Part shown: piece after piece, positions 33,803-42,905 of the stretch
Layout of the letters: each line of letters begins with the position of its first letter
Numbering within the stretch: position 1 is the stretch's first letter
DNA from: JAXDJH01 sp034663635
Lineage (GTDB): Bacteria; Actinomycetota; CADDZG01; WHSQ01
NCBI GenBank assembly: GCA_034663635.1
Contig: JAXDJH010000007.1
Location: forward strand, 1 to 64,000
Length of the DNA stretch: 64,000 nt
Reading direction: 5' to 3'
Notes under the pieces: generated by a model
What the model was told of the DNA's origin: nothing
The model's database searches: none
The model's input: the letters and a program-made list of their open reading frames with translations, nothing else
Program-made: the position numbers and the translations under genes

Positions 33803-34447
33803 ATGTTCCTGCAAAAGAAAAAGACGCAGATGCCCGATAGCTCAGCCGCCCTTGAGGGTCGCGACCAGCCCGCTTTCCAGATCGCGGATCGCCACACCGT
33901 GTTGGGCACGCCCTTGAAGCCCCCGTTTCCCGAGGGGCTCGAGACGGCAGTGTTCGGCCTCGGGTGTTTCTGGGGGGCCGAGCGACTCTTCTGGCAGTTA
34001 CCCGGCGTTTACTCGACCTCGGTCGGCTATGCCGGCGGCTTCACGCCGAACCCGACCTACGAAGAGGTCTGCAGTGGCGGAACGGGACATGCCGAGGTCG
34101 TGCAAGTGGTTTTCGACCCCGCCAAGATCTCCTATGGAGAGCTGCTTCGGGTTTTCTTCGAGGAGCACAACCCGACTCAGGGGATGCGCCAAGGAAACGA
34201 TGTCGGAACGCAGTACCGCTCGGCCATCTATTACACCAACGACGATCAGAAGCGGATGGCGGAAGAGGGCCTGCGCATGTACGACGAGGCGCTACGGACT
34301 CGAGGCTTCGAGCCGGTAACAACCGAGGTTGTGATGGCGGGGCCTTATTTCTACGCGGAGGACTATCACCAGCAGTATCTCGACAAAGTCCCGAACGGCT
34401 ACTGCGGACTCAAGGGCACCGGGGTTAGCTGCCCGATACCGCGGTAA
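33803..34447 (+). CDS. msrA: Peptide-methionine (S)-S-oxide reductase
   Basis: Repairs oxidised methionine in proteins and free methionine sulfoxide. A 214-residue protein with the catalytic Cys55 in FGLGCFWGAE, the block YAGGFTPNPTYEEVCSGGTGHAEVVQVVFDP and FFEEHNPTQGMRQGNDVGTQYRSAIYY. Recycling cysteines C201 and C210 lie in the C-terminal tail. The ATG is preceded by GGAGGTGAT, a near-perfect ribosome site. No msrB is nearby. Confidence 0.96.
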   Translation: MFLQKKKTQMPDSSAALEGRDQPAFQIADRHTVLGTPLKPPFPEGLETAVFGLGCFWGAERLFWQLPGVYSTSVGYAGGFTPNPTYEEVCSGGTGHAEVVQVVFDPAKISYGELLRVFFEEHNPTQGMRQGNDVGTQYRSAIYYTNDDQKRMAEEGLRMYDEALRTRGFEPVTTEVVMAGPYFYAEDYHQQYLDKVPNGYCGLKGTGVSCPIPR

Positions 34448-34462
34448 CTACTAGATAAGAGG

Positions 34463-34879
34463 TCAGACGCGCTCGAGGATGATCACGGGGATGTCGCGCT
34501 TCCCCTTGGTCTTTTCTTCGTATTCGGCGAAGCCGGGGCGATCTATCTTCTGCTTTTCCCAGATACGCGAGCGCTCTTCGCCTTCCGCAACGCGGGCTCG
34601 CACATCGAAGCTGTTGGTGCCGGCCTCGACCTTCGCAGCGGGGTTGGCACGAAGGTTGTGGTACCAGTCCGGGTTGTCGGGCGCCCCACCCTTCGATCCG
34701 AAGACAGCCATAGCTCCGTCATCGAGCTGCTGATAAGCGAGGGGGTTCACCCGTTGCGTCCCCGTCTTCGCTCCTTTGTGGTGTAGCAGCAGGATCGGCA
34801 TACCTTCGAACATGCCGCCGACCCGGCCCTCATTTGTACGGAACTCCTCGATGATCCGACTGTTCCAGTCGTTAGGCAT
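34463..34879 (-). CDS. Deazaflavin (F420)-dependent nitroreductase-like protein (Ddn family)
   Basis: A 138-residue protein of the split-beta-barrel Ddn/DUF385 group. Landmarks: MPILLLHHKGAKTGTQRVNPLAY, VFGSKGGAPDNPDWYHNLRANP and the tail KRDIPVIILERV. Such proteins use reduced F420 to reduce nitro compounds, quinones or enones; the substrate is unknown. The ATG at 34879 is preferred to the TTG three codons upstream. Confidence 0.9.
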   Translation of the reverse strand: MPNDWNSRIIEEFRTNEGRVGGMFEGMPILLLHHKGAKTGTQRVNPLAYQQLDDGAMAVFGSKGGAPDNPDWYHNLRANPAAKVEAGTNSFDVRARVAEGEERSRIWEKQKIDRPGFAEYEEKTKGKRDIPVIILERV

Positions 34880-35023
34880 GTGAACCAACCTTTCGTAATC
34901 GCTCTGTCATACCCGGCAACAATCGAACCCAAGCGGGGATTCCATGACCTGGCGGAGGTGAGGTCGATGCGCGCTAGGCTCGCTGAGCTATCCAGGGATC
35001 GACCCGCCTCAGAGGGAGGGTTC

Positions 35024-37282
35024 GTGGCGACCACCACGCATTTCCGCACCTGTCCGCTGTGCGAAGCGACCTGTGGACTCGAGATAACCCTTGACGATGG
35101 CGTCGCGACATCGATACGCGGTGACTCCGAAGACGTGTTCAGTCACGGCTTCATCTGCCCGAAGGGAACCGCGGTCAAGCACCTGCAGGAGGACCCGGAT
35201 CGTCTGCGGAAACCGCTCGTCCGCGACGGCGATGGCTTCCGCGAAGCGACCTGGGATGAGGCGTTCGAGGCCGTCGAAGCGGGTCTGGCTCCAGTCATCA
35301 AAGCTCACGGCAAGGACGCCGTCGCCATGTATCTCGGCAACCCGACAGTGCACAGCCTTTCGGCGAGCGTCTTATCTGCCGCTTTGGTCAAGGCTCTCGG
35401 GTCGAAGAACTTCTACTCAGCCGCGACGGTCGACCAGATGCCGAAACACGTCACTTGCGGACTCATGTTCGGCCGTCCGGAGACGATCCCCGTTCCGGAT
35501 ATCGATCGCACCGACTATCTGTTGGTGTTGGGGGCGAACCCGTGGGTCTCGAATGGGAGCCTCGCGACCGCCCCGGATTTCCGTGGACGCCTCGAGGCGA
35601 TCAGCCGGCGAGGCGGAAGAGTTGTAGTAGTCGACCCTCGTCGCACCGAGACTGCCAAGGGAGCCGACGAACACATCTTCATCCGGCCTGGAACCGACGC
35701 TTTCTTTCTCCTGGCGATAGCCCAATCGCTATTCGCGGAGGATCGGGTTGCCCTCGGCCATCTCGAAGATCATGTGGAAGGGCTCGGTGCGGTCAGGGAG
35801 CTGGTCGAACCTTTCTCGCCCGAGGAGGTCTCGGTTCGCACCGGCATCTCGCCCGAAACCATCCGCCGGATCGCGCGGGACTTCTCCGACGCGGCCTCGG
35901 CAAGCATCTATGACCGCGTAGGTGCGCACCAGCAAGAGTTCGGCACTCTCACCTCCTGGGCGAGCGACGTGCTCAACGTCATGACGGGCAATCTCGACCG
36001 AGCGGGGGGCCGGATGTTCCCCCTCGCTGCTCATGCGGTCCCGGATCCCGACGCGCCCGTGAAGCGTGGATGGCGCATGGGTCGGTTCCACAGTCGCGTA
36101 AAGGGCTACCCGGAGGCATTCGGTCAGCTTCCTGTGGCGACACTCGCGGACGAGATCGAAACGCCGGGCGACGGTCAGGTCAAAGCCTTCATCAGCGTCG
36201 CGGGCAATCCCGTGTTGTCCACGCCGAACGGGCGACGGCTCGCCGGAGCCCTCGACTCGCTCGAGTTCATGGTTTCGGTTGACACCTATCTGAACGAGAC
36301 GACGCGTTTCGCCAACGTCATCCTGCCGCCGACGGGCCTTCTCGAGAGACATCACTACGACTTCGCTTTCTATGGGCTCTCCGTGCGAAACGTTGCGAAC
36401 TACAGTCCTCCGTCAATTCCGGCGACTGGACCCGACGAGTGGGAGATCCTCTCTCGGATCGCGTTGGTGGCCTCCGGAGAGAAGGCCTCGAGCGATCCCG
36501 CCATCGTTCCGCAGCTCGCGTTGATGGCTCTCTTGCAGAGAGCTGTGGGGCCGGGTGGTCATCTAAGCGGGCGTGACCCTGCCCAGATCATGGAGGCCCT
36601 CCAAGGGCGCGGGCCGATCGAACAGATCGTGGACTTCCGGTTGAGATCCGGCCCCTACGGCGACGGCTTCGGCGACAATGCGGAGGGATTGACTCTTGCG
36701 GTTCTCGAGGAGAACCCACACGGAGTCGATCTCGGCCCCCTCCAACCCCGCATCCCGAACGTGCTTCGAACGGCGTCGGGCAAGATCGAGTTGGCCCCCG
36801 ACGAGATCGTTGCCGACGTTCCTCGCCTGCGAAGCGCCCTTGCCAAGCCCACCGAAGAAATGGTCTTGATCGGTCGCCGGCAGCTGCGATCGAACAACTC
36901 GTGGATGCACAACATCCCGACCATGATGCGAGGCAGCAATCGCTGCACGCTGCTCGTTCATCCAGATGATGCATCACGCATCGGGCTGGTGACGGGCGCC
37001 GCGGCTCGCATCCGTTCCCGTGTCGGCGAGATCGAGGCCGCCATCGAAGTGACCGATGAAGTGATGCCGGGTGTCGTCAGCCTCCCGCATGGTTGGGGCC
37101 ATGCCCAGGCCGGCGTGAAACTGAAGGTGGCGGGGGCGTACCCCGGAGTCTCGTCGAACGATCTCGCAGACGAACAGATCATCGACCCGCTGTCCGGGAA
37201 TGCCGTTCTCAATGCGATCCCGGTGAGCATCGAGCCGGCCAACGTCTCGGACGAGGAAGCGACGGCAGCAGAGCTCGTCTGA
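35024..37282 (+). CDS. Molybdopterin-dependent oxidoreductase with N-terminal 4Fe-4S cluster
   Basis: A 752-residue cytoplasmic DMSO-reductase-superfamily enzyme. The GTG at 35024 (GGGAGGG upstream) puts the cluster motif at the N terminus: C10, C13, C17 and C45 (TCPLCEATC...ICPKG). Molybdopterin-binding blocks include LLVLGANPWVSNGSL, VVVVDPRRTETAKGADEHIFIRPGTDAFFLLAI, VTGAAARIRSRVGEIE and LPHGWGHAQ. It has no Tat signal and no partner Fe-S or membrane subunit nearby, resembling the single-subunit assimilatory nitrate/formate-type enzymes. The substrate is unknown. Confidence 0.9.
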   Translation: MATTTHFRTCPLCEATCGLEITLDDGVATSIRGDSEDVFSHGFICPKGTAVKHLQEDPDRLRKPLVRDGDGFREATWDEAFEAVEAGLAPVIKAHGKDAVAMYLGNPTVHSLSASVLSAALVKALGSKNFYSAATVDQMPKHVTCGLMFGRPETIPVPDIDRTDYLLVLGANPWVSNGSLATAPDFRGRLEAISRRGGRVVVVDPRRTETAKGADEHIFIRPGTDAFFLLAIAQSLFAEDRVALGHLEDHVEGLGAVRELVEPFSPEEVSVRTGISPETIRRIARDFSDAASASIYDRVGAHQQEFGTLTSWASDVLNVMTGNLDRAGGRMFPLAAHAVPDPDAPVKRGWRMGRFHSRVKGYPEAFGQLPVATLADEIETPGDGQVKAFISVAGNPVLSTPNGRRLAGALDSLEFMVSVDTYLNETTRFANVILPPTGLLERHHYDFAFYGLSVRNVANYSPPSIPATGPDEWEILSRIALVASGEKASSDPAIVPQLALMALLQRAVGPGGHLSGRDPAQIMEALQGRGPIEQIVDFRLRSGPYGDGFGDNAEGLTLAVLEENPHGVDLGPLQPRIPNVLRTASGKIELAPDEIVADVPRLRSALAKPTEEMVLIGRRQLRSNNSWMHNIPTMMRGSNRCTLLVHPDDASRIGLVTGAAARIRSRVGEIEAAIEVTDEVMPGVVSLPHGWGHAQAGVKLKVAGAYPGVSSNDLADEQIIDPLSGNAVLNAIPVSIEPANVSDEEATAAELV

Positions 37283-37369
37283 TCCGGGTCCAGGCTTGGG
37301 CTGCTGGGCGCTGCGTGACCTGTGCATCTGCACAACAGGAAGTCTGGCCGGGCCCCCGAAACGTCCCGT

Positions 37370-38986
37370 ATGAGAAAAATCGCGCTTTCCGTGGCCCTTG
37401 TGGCTTGCCTGACAGCCAGCCTTCAGCCCGCCTCGGCGGGGGTATCCCTCGACCGATCGAAGCCTTTTTTTCCGGGCAGGGCGATCAGGGGTGATCTGGG
37501 AGTTGCATACGGGGGCCCTCGTGCCACCGCCGTCCGAGCCTTGACCCGGTATGCCGGCCGGCTTGGCATCGATCCCACCCAGTTCAGGTTCGAGTCCGTT
37601 CGACACTCGCTCGTGGGAACTCACATCAGAGGCCGCCAGTTCGTCGACGGGGTGCCAGTCGACGCGAGCTCGGCCATCGTCAGTCTCACCAACGGCAAGG
37701 TCGTGTGGGTCGAGGCCCACTCGGTTAGCGCCACGGGCGGGGCCGCGCCTTTGCCGATCGGTGCCACAACTGCTCGATCCGCCGCCCTGGCCGCGCTCGG
37801 GGTTACTGATCCGGAGCGTGTCTCGTCGGAGCGCCTTCTCGTGGTGAACTCGGGGATGCTGACAGATGTCTATCGCTTGACCGTGTTCTCTCTGGCGCCC
37901 GCAGTGGCCGCCACCGTCGACGTGTCGACCGAGAGCGGTCGAGTGATCAAGATCGCCGATCGAAGCCTCTATGCCGATGCGGTCGCGACTCTCTTCGATC
38001 CGAACCCGATCGTCTCGACTAAGAACAATGCGTTAAGAACGCCGGGCGTGGACGAAGGAGGGGCCGACACGGACCTCGACAGTCCTGAACTCACCGCCGC
38101 ACTGCGCGACCTTCCGATCAAGGAGTACGACCCACAACTGGCCGCTGCGGGACGTTTGGTGGGGCCATGGGTGACCTCCATCGGACCCGCCCCGCACGTC
38201 GGAATCGCCGCGGGCAGACTGGACTACACGCGAGGCGACCCACGCTTCGAGTCGGCCATGGCCTACGCGCATCTCGATAGGTACCAGCGATACCTCCAAG
38301 ACGTCCTTGGCTTCACAGGCGCTGCTTCGGTGAACGCCGAGTCGCAGGACGTCTATGCCCTTCCGGTGCAGGGCTACGACAACAGCTTCTACCAGCCGGG
38401 CAACGACCTAATGCTTCTAGGAGCCGGCGGTGTCGATGACGGCGAGGACGCGGAAGTGATCCTGCACGAGTACGGACACGCCGTGCAGGACGCTCAGGTG
38501 CCCGCGTGGGGGGCCAACGCCGAGGGCGGCGCCATGGGTGAGGGCTTCGGCGACTTCCAAGCTGGGACCTATTACGCGCGCACGAGCGGCGGTTTCCAGG
38601 ATGTCTGTCTGATGGACTGGGACTCCACCTCGTACTCCTCGTCGAACCCACCCTGTATCCGGCGCATGGACTCGCCAAAAGTGTGGCCTGCGGACAAAGA
38701 GAACGAAGTGCACGCCGACGGCGAGATCTGGTCGACATTCCTTTGGAGGATCAGGAACCAGCTCTTCGATCCGGAAACCGCTGACCAGAAAAGTGCCGAC
38801 GAGCTTGCGATTGAGATGTCGGACAACGCCTTGAAGCTGGTCATCTCTTCGCACGAGTTCCTCACGAAGCAAGCGAAGTTCGTCGACGCGGTGGCGGCCC
38901 TCGACACGGCAGCGAACGCTCTCGGGCATCCCGAGTGGCTTCCGATCATCGACAGTTCCGCGCGGGTGGCGGGTTTCCGGTCCTAG
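37370..38986 (+). CDS. Secreted M36/thermolysin-like zinc metallopeptidase
   Basis: A 538-residue exported protease precursor. Signal peptide MRKIALSVALVACLTASLQPASA. An N-terminal FTP/PepSY-type propeptide covers about residues 30-200 (FESVRHSLVGTHIRGRQFVDGVPVDASSAIV). The catalytic site is H366-E-x-x-H370 in VILHEYGHAVQD with the third ligand E391 in GEGFGDFQAG, the order used by M36 fungalysins and M4 enzymes. It probably degrades proteins outside the cell. It sits 19 bases before the LVIVD gene, so co-expression is possible. Confidence 0.9.
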   Translation: MRKIALSVALVACLTASLQPASAGVSLDRSKPFFPGRAIRGDLGVAYGGPRATAVRALTRYAGRLGIDPTQFRFESVRHSLVGTHIRGRQFVDGVPVDASSAIVSLTNGKVVWVEAHSVSATGGAAPLPIGATTARSAALAALGVTDPERVSSERLLVVNSGMLTDVYRLTVFSLAPAVAATVDVSTESGRVIKIADRSLYADAVATLFDPNPIVSTKNNALRTPGVDEGGADTDLDSPELTAALRDLPIKEYDPQLAAAGRLVGPWVTSIGPAPHVGIAAGRLDYTRGDPRFESAMAYAHLDRYQRYLQDVLGFTGAASVNAESQDVYALPVQGYDNSFYQPGNDLMLLGAGGVDDGEDAEVILHEYGHAVQDAQVPAWGANAEGGAMGEGFGDFQAGTYYARTSGGFQDVCLMDWDSTSYSSSNPPCIRRMDSPKVWPADKENEVHADGEIWSTFLWRIRNQLFDPETADQKSADELAIEMSDNALKLVISSHEFLTKQAKFVDAVAALDTAANALGHPEWLPIIDSSARVAGFRS

Positions 38987-39005
38987 CGATCCTGAGGGGG
39001 GCGAC

Positions 39006-40319
39006 GTGAAACGAGCTTTACTCGCGGTGGTTTCGGTTGCACTGATGACCGTGGCCATGCCGGCTTCCAGTGGCGCGCCGTTGGAGGCTGGGCCGGGTCC
39101 TGGGTACTTCGCTACCGACAATGTCGAATGGCTCAAGAACATCCCGCTGAACACGGACAGCGCGGGAGCGCGCATCCTCGGCAACTACATGTACGTCACC
39201 GAGGACCGCGGGCTCACGATCTACGACATCAGCGATCCGATGACTCCGTTGCCGACGGGCTTTCTGCCCGTTCCTCAGATGCCCTACTACACGGAGGAAG
39301 ACGTCGACACAAACGGCGAGATCCTTCTGATCGGCTCGTACGGTGATCTGACCGAAAAAACTCCGGTGAACCTCGTGAGCGTCATCGACGTCTCGGACAA
39401 GTCGCTCCCGAAACTGCTGTCCCAGGTCAGCGGAGCCGATAACCACACGATCAGTTGCATCCTCGATTGCACGTGGGCTTATGGGAACAGGGGAGTCATC
39501 GTCGACCTTCGTGATCCGGCCCATCCCGTCAAGCTCGCGAACGAATGGGATGCCGGGATGCCGGCCGGAAATGCCCACGATGTGACCGAGGTCGCACCGG
39601 GACTCGTGATGACTTCCAGCAACCCGATCATGTACCTCGATGCACGCACCGATCCCGCCCATCCGACTCTCATCGAGAGCGCGTCGCCCGGCGATAGCAG
39701 GTTCGTCCACGGCAACCTCTGGCCGCATCAGGGAACCGACGACCTGGTGTTGGTCGGTGGCGAGACTTCGGGCGACTGCGACACGTCCAAAGCCGGCGCC
39801 TTCATGACCTTCAAGGTCGAAAGAGATATCGAGACGGATGAAGTGACCGGATTCAACATGGCCGACCAGTACCGGCTCGACACCGGATTGCCAACCGAAG
39901 GACGGTCGCCATACGACCAGTTCTGTGCCCACTGGTTCTCGACGCATCCCACCTACGACGACGGCGGAACCGTGGCGATCGGCTGGTACGAGCATGGAAC
40001 GCGGTTCTTGAACGTCGCGACCGATGGAACGATCAGCGAACTCGGCTACTTCTTGCCGGTCGGCGGTTCAACCTCTGCGGCCTACTGGGTCAACGACGAG
40101 ATCCTCTATTCGATCGACTACCAGCGAGGCCTCGACATCCTCAGGTTCCACAACGAACCGGCCACGGGCGAACGGCGAGTGCCTGCTCCACCGGGATTCC
40201 ATCCGGTAGCCCTGACGAGTCCGACCGGATGGGCAGGGGACGCTCGGCCGAAGGGCAAGCGCGGATTCGTGTGTAAGACGCCGCTCTACGGGCCGGAGAT
40301 TCGCGTAAGCAAGCGCTAG
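39006..40319 (+). CDS. Secreted LVIVD-repeat beta-propeller protein 2
   Basis: A 437-residue exported protein with GTG start and signal peptide to about residue 23. LVIVD-type blades: LTIYDISDPMTPLPT, VSVIDVSDKSLPKLL, GVIVDLRDPAHPVKL, IMYLDARTDPAHPTL. Family-specific blocks shared with the proteins at 12801 and 61370 are NHTISCILDCTWAYG, HDVTEVAPGLVMTSS, HGNLWPHQG, CAHWFSTHP and GWYEHGTRFLNVATDGTISELGYFLPVGGSTSAAYW. A C-terminal extension of about 35 residues (CKTPLYGPEI) is unique to this copy. Probably co-transcribed with the metallopeptidase. Confidence 0.85.
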   Translation: MKRALLAVVSVALMTVAMPASSGAPLEAGPGPGYFATDNVEWLKNIPLNTDSAGARILGNYMYVTEDRGLTIYDISDPMTPLPTGFLPVPQMPYYTEEDVDTNGEILLIGSYGDLTEKTPVNLVSVIDVSDKSLPKLLSQVSGADNHTISCILDCTWAYGNRGVIVDLRDPAHPVKLANEWDAGMPAGNAHDVTEVAPGLVMTSSNPIMYLDARTDPAHPTLIESASPGDSRFVHGNLWPHQGTDDLVLVGGETSGDCDTSKAGAFMTFKVERDIETDEVTGFNMADQYRLDTGLPTEGRSPYDQFCAHWFSTHPTYDDGGTVAIGWYEHGTRFLNVATDGTISELGYFLPVGGSTSAAYWVNDEILYSIDYQRGLDILRFHNEPATGERRVPAPPGFHPVALTSPTGWAGDARPKGKRGFVCKTPLYGPEIRVSKR

Positions 40320-40372
40320 GCCTCGCGAACGTTCTTCCTGCGTAGAGCGTCTATTGAAATACCTTGAAGGAT

Positions 40373-41278
40373 ATGGATCGCCTGCGTCTTTCTAGCGCTG
40401 CCCTCGCCGTTGCTCTGACGGGTCTGGTCGCGTGCAGTGGTGGCGAGCCGCTCAAGCCCGTGACGGTCCACTCGGAGGTCGACGAGTCACGGGTCGCAGT
40501 TGCCTCGCCCTCTGTTGCGTCTCCCACACCAACGTCGAAGGACAAGCCCGAGTCGAACAAGTGGGTTACCCCACGGCCCGCGTGGCTCGGCACGAGAATC
40601 CTGCCGTTGCGCGCCGACGGCTTCGGAGAGGCACGCCCGACGCCGCCCCTTCTTCGCAACCGTCGCTTCGCCACCGTCGACATCCTTCCTCGCCCACGAA
40701 AGAAAGGCTTCATCTACACCACCGGCCCCGTGCCCGACGACGTGCTCGAGCGGTCTACGTGGAGGCCGGTGTGCCCGATCGCGGTCGAAGATCTTTCGTA
40801 TCTGACGATGACGTTCTGGGGTTTCGACCACGAAGCTCACACCGGCGAGATGATCGTGAATGCCCAATGGGCCGAACAGCTTGCCGGAGTTTTCGAGAAG
40901 CTCTACGACGCTCGCTTCGAGATCGAAGAGATGCGTGTCATCACGCTCGAAGAGCAGCGCGCCTGGAACCACACCCCAACCGGAGACACGAACGTGACCT
41001 CTTCGTTCGAGTGCCGCCGCGCGACGCTCAATTCGACCTGGTCGATGCACTCGCTGGGGCTCGCCATCGATATCAATCCATTCCACAACCCCTACATCCG
41101 CGGCGACCTGATCGCGCCAGAGCTTGCCGGCGCGTACGCCGATCGGTCGCGGGTCAGGCCCGGGATGGCCGTGGAGGGGAGCCCCGTCGTTCAGGCGTTC
41201 GATGCGATCGGCTGGGGCTGGGGAGGCCGTTGGACCTCCTTCAAGGACTACATGCACTTCTCGAGCAACGGCCACTAG
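40373..41278 (+). CDS. Lipoprotein with VanY-like M15 peptidase domain
   Basis: A surface lipoprotein of about 301 residues. The N terminus is MDRLRLSSAALAVALTGLVAC, with Cys21 as the lipidated residue, then a Ser/Thr/Pro linker. The C-terminal domain carries the M15 zinc site: SMHSLGLAIDIN (His and Asp ligands) and the distal DYMHFS. M15 enzymes are D,D- or L,D-carboxypeptidases that trim peptidoglycan cross-links. No good ribosome site distinguishes the ATG at 40373 from the TTG at 40364. Confidence 0.88.
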   Translation: MDRLRLSSAALAVALTGLVACSGGEPLKPVTVHSEVDESRVAVASPSVASPTPTSKDKPESNKWVTPRPAWLGTRILPLRADGFGEARPTPPLLRNRRFATVDILPRPRKKGFIYTTGPVPDDVLERSTWRPVCPIAVEDLSYLTMTFWGFDHEAHTGEMIVNAQWAEQLAGVFEKLYDARFEIEEMRVITLEEQRAWNHTPTGDTNVTSSFECRRATLNSTWSMHSLGLAIDINPFHNPYIRGDLIAPELAGAYADRSRVRPGMAVEGSPVVQAFDAIGWGWGGRWTSFKDYMHFSSNGH

Positions 41279-41435
41279 CCGAGCGTTCGCGACCCCGCTG
41301 ACTCCCGCCTGGCGGACGATTTGCCTCATAACCCATTAACTGGCAATCTTTGCTACCAAATCAGGCAAAACGGGCCATGCCGGGCCGTCCAGGACTCCGG
41401 CAAATCGCGGGCCCGTTCTAGCGAAGGAGTGTGGG

Positions 41436-42053
41436 ATGCGGCGGTTTTCTCTGCTGTTCGCGGCCCTCGTGGTGCTGACCACCGTCATGAGCGGTCTCGG
41501 CTACGCGAACGGCCCGGGTGGATCCAAAGAGTGTCACGTGAAAAACGATGACTGCGACAACGCGACAGACGAGGACACCGGCACCGCCAGTGACGATGTC
41601 GACCACGACGGGAGGATCGACGAGGACTCGCCGGGCGACACGAACCTCGACGGCAACAACGACGACGACCTCGATGGTTTGATCGACGAGGACTGGGCCG
41701 ACGACGACAACGACGGCAAGGTCAACGAGGACCCACCCGGCAACGCGCTGAATGACGCAGGCGGCAACCAGGTGGACTGCGGCGACGGAATGGTTCCCGG
41801 CGCTCCGGTGTCGATCTACGCCGGAGCGAATGGTGTCGAGGCCTGCGACGACAACGCGACGACGCCGATCGACGGCCGAGTCATCGTGGACTTCAACGGC
41901 CGCTACGCCACGATCGACGGCGACAACAGCAACCCGGGTCCGGGGAACGGCTACGCCCGGGTGGACCAGGGCGGCGTGCACTGCGGAGACGACGCCGAGA
42001 ACCAGGACTCCGGCGCCAACCAGTCGGGCAACGGACAGGACGACTGCGGCTAG
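41436..42053 (+). CDS. Secreted Asp-rich repeat protein, probable Ca-binding
   Basis: A 205-residue exported protein. AAGGAG precedes the ATG. Signal peptide to about residue 24. Residues 35-105 are rich in Asp/Asn/Gly with DxDxDGxxDE-type units (VDHDGRIDED, NDDDLDGLIDED, DDDNDGKVNEDPPGN), resembling thrombospondin type-3 or dockerin calcium loops. The second half has several Cys pairs and more Asp/Asn/Gly. No enzyme domain. A terminator follows at 42078. It may be a calcium-stabilised surface or matrix protein. Confidence 0.8.
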   Translation: MRRFSLLFAALVVLTTVMSGLGYANGPGGSKECHVKNDDCDNATDEDTGTASDDVDHDGRIDEDSPGDTNLDGNNDDDLDGLIDEDWADDDNDGKVNEDPPGNALNDAGGNQVDCGDGMVPGAPVSIYAGANGVEACDDNATTPIDGRVIVDFNGRYATIDGDNSNPGPGNGYARVDQGGVHCGDDAENQDSGANQSGNGQDDCG

Positions 42054-42077
42054 ATCTCCAGATTTTCTTGAGCAACG

Positions 42078-42110
42078 AGAGGGTCCCGGCGACGGGGCCC
42101 TCTTTCTTTG
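42078..42110 (+). terminator. Intrinsic terminator after the Asp-rich gene
   Basis: AGAGGGTCCC (42078-42087) pairs with GGGGCCCTCT (42094-42103), one G-T wobble, followed by TTTCTTT. It isolates the Asp-rich gene from the pilin-like operon. From here to 42275 I see no gene; CCTAAC/GTTAGG can form a small hairpin shortly before the operon. Confidence 0.8.
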
Positions 42111-42275
42111 CGCGAAGGGCCGCATTCGAGATGCGGCTTTTGGGCTATCGCGATGCCCAGGTTCGGTCCGATACCGCCCTATTTCACTACCGGAACTAGT
42201 CCGAACGGGTTATGTCCTAAACCCTCCTAACGGGCTGTGCGCCGCTGGTTAGGCGGTTCCGATATTCCGTTTGAT

Positions 42276-42896
42276 ATGGGAAACATAGCCAGTCCTATGG
42301 GGGTTCTCGAGCGTGCCGAGACCGTGCGCACCGAGACCCAGATCGACCTCACTGAGGAGATCGGGCTTGCCGCCCACGAGCTGTTGGGCGAGATCCGCAA
42401 CATCTCCGTCACCCACGACTGTCCCGTTTGTTTCTCCCCACAGAACCGACCCGGCGGCTGCCTCTGCCAGCGCGTCGGCGGCGCCCGCGTCGAGTGGATC
42501 AGGCCGATGTCCGAGCGCATCGTGCGTGTTGCCAAGGAGAAGGCATCCTGGCTGCTCAAATTCGCGGTCGTCGTCGCGCTCGTTGCTATGGTCGCGTTAA
42601 AGATCATGTCTTCCTCAGCTCCGATGGAATCGGACTCTTCGAACCGGACCGAGGCCGTTCGTTCTGCGCTTCAGGACGTGGCGGCTGCCGAGATGACTGC
42701 CTTCAGAGAGACCGGCGCGTACTCGACCAATCCCGTCGACCTTCGTCATCACGGGGCTCGTACTGCGAGTGACATCACGGTTCGAGTGGTTTCGATGGAC
42801 GCCGACGGCTTCTGTCTCGAGGCAACGTCCTACGGTGTCGAGAGCGTCTGGCGCTACTCGAGCTTCCATGCAGTGGTCGAACCGGGACACTGCTGA
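42276..42896 (+). CDS. Pilin-like membrane protein with N-terminal Cys cluster
   Basis: A protein of about 206 residues with an unusual arrangement. The N-terminal 70 residues are soluble, with CPVCFSPQNRPGGCLC (a probable zinc knuckle). A membrane segment lies at about residues 92-110 (WLLKFAVVVALVAMVALKI). The C-terminal domain reads ALQDVAAAEMTAFRETGAYSTNPVDL...ITVRVVSMDADGFCLEATSYG, like the globular part of type IV pilins. First gene of the minor-pilin operon, 9 bases before the next. The start is uncertain (42237, 42276 or 42297). Confidence 0.65.
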   Translation: MGNIASPMGVLERAETVRTETQIDLTEEIGLAAHELLGEIRNISVTHDCPVCFSPQNRPGGCLCQRVGGARVEWIRPMSERIVRVAKEKASWLLKFAVVVALVAMVALKIMSSSAPMESDSSNRTEAVRSALQDVAAAEMTAFRETGAYSTNPVDLRHHGARTASDITVRVVSMDADGFCLEATSYGVESVWRYSSFHAVVEPGHC

Positions 42897-42905
42897 GGCT
42901 CGGCG

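Noticed and set aside
34880..35023. Starting the molybdopterin oxidoreductase at 34880
   Set aside because: This adds 48 poorly ordered residues overlapping the divergent promoter region. The GTG at 35024 has GGGAGGG upstream and places the Fe-S cysteines at the usual distance from the N terminus.
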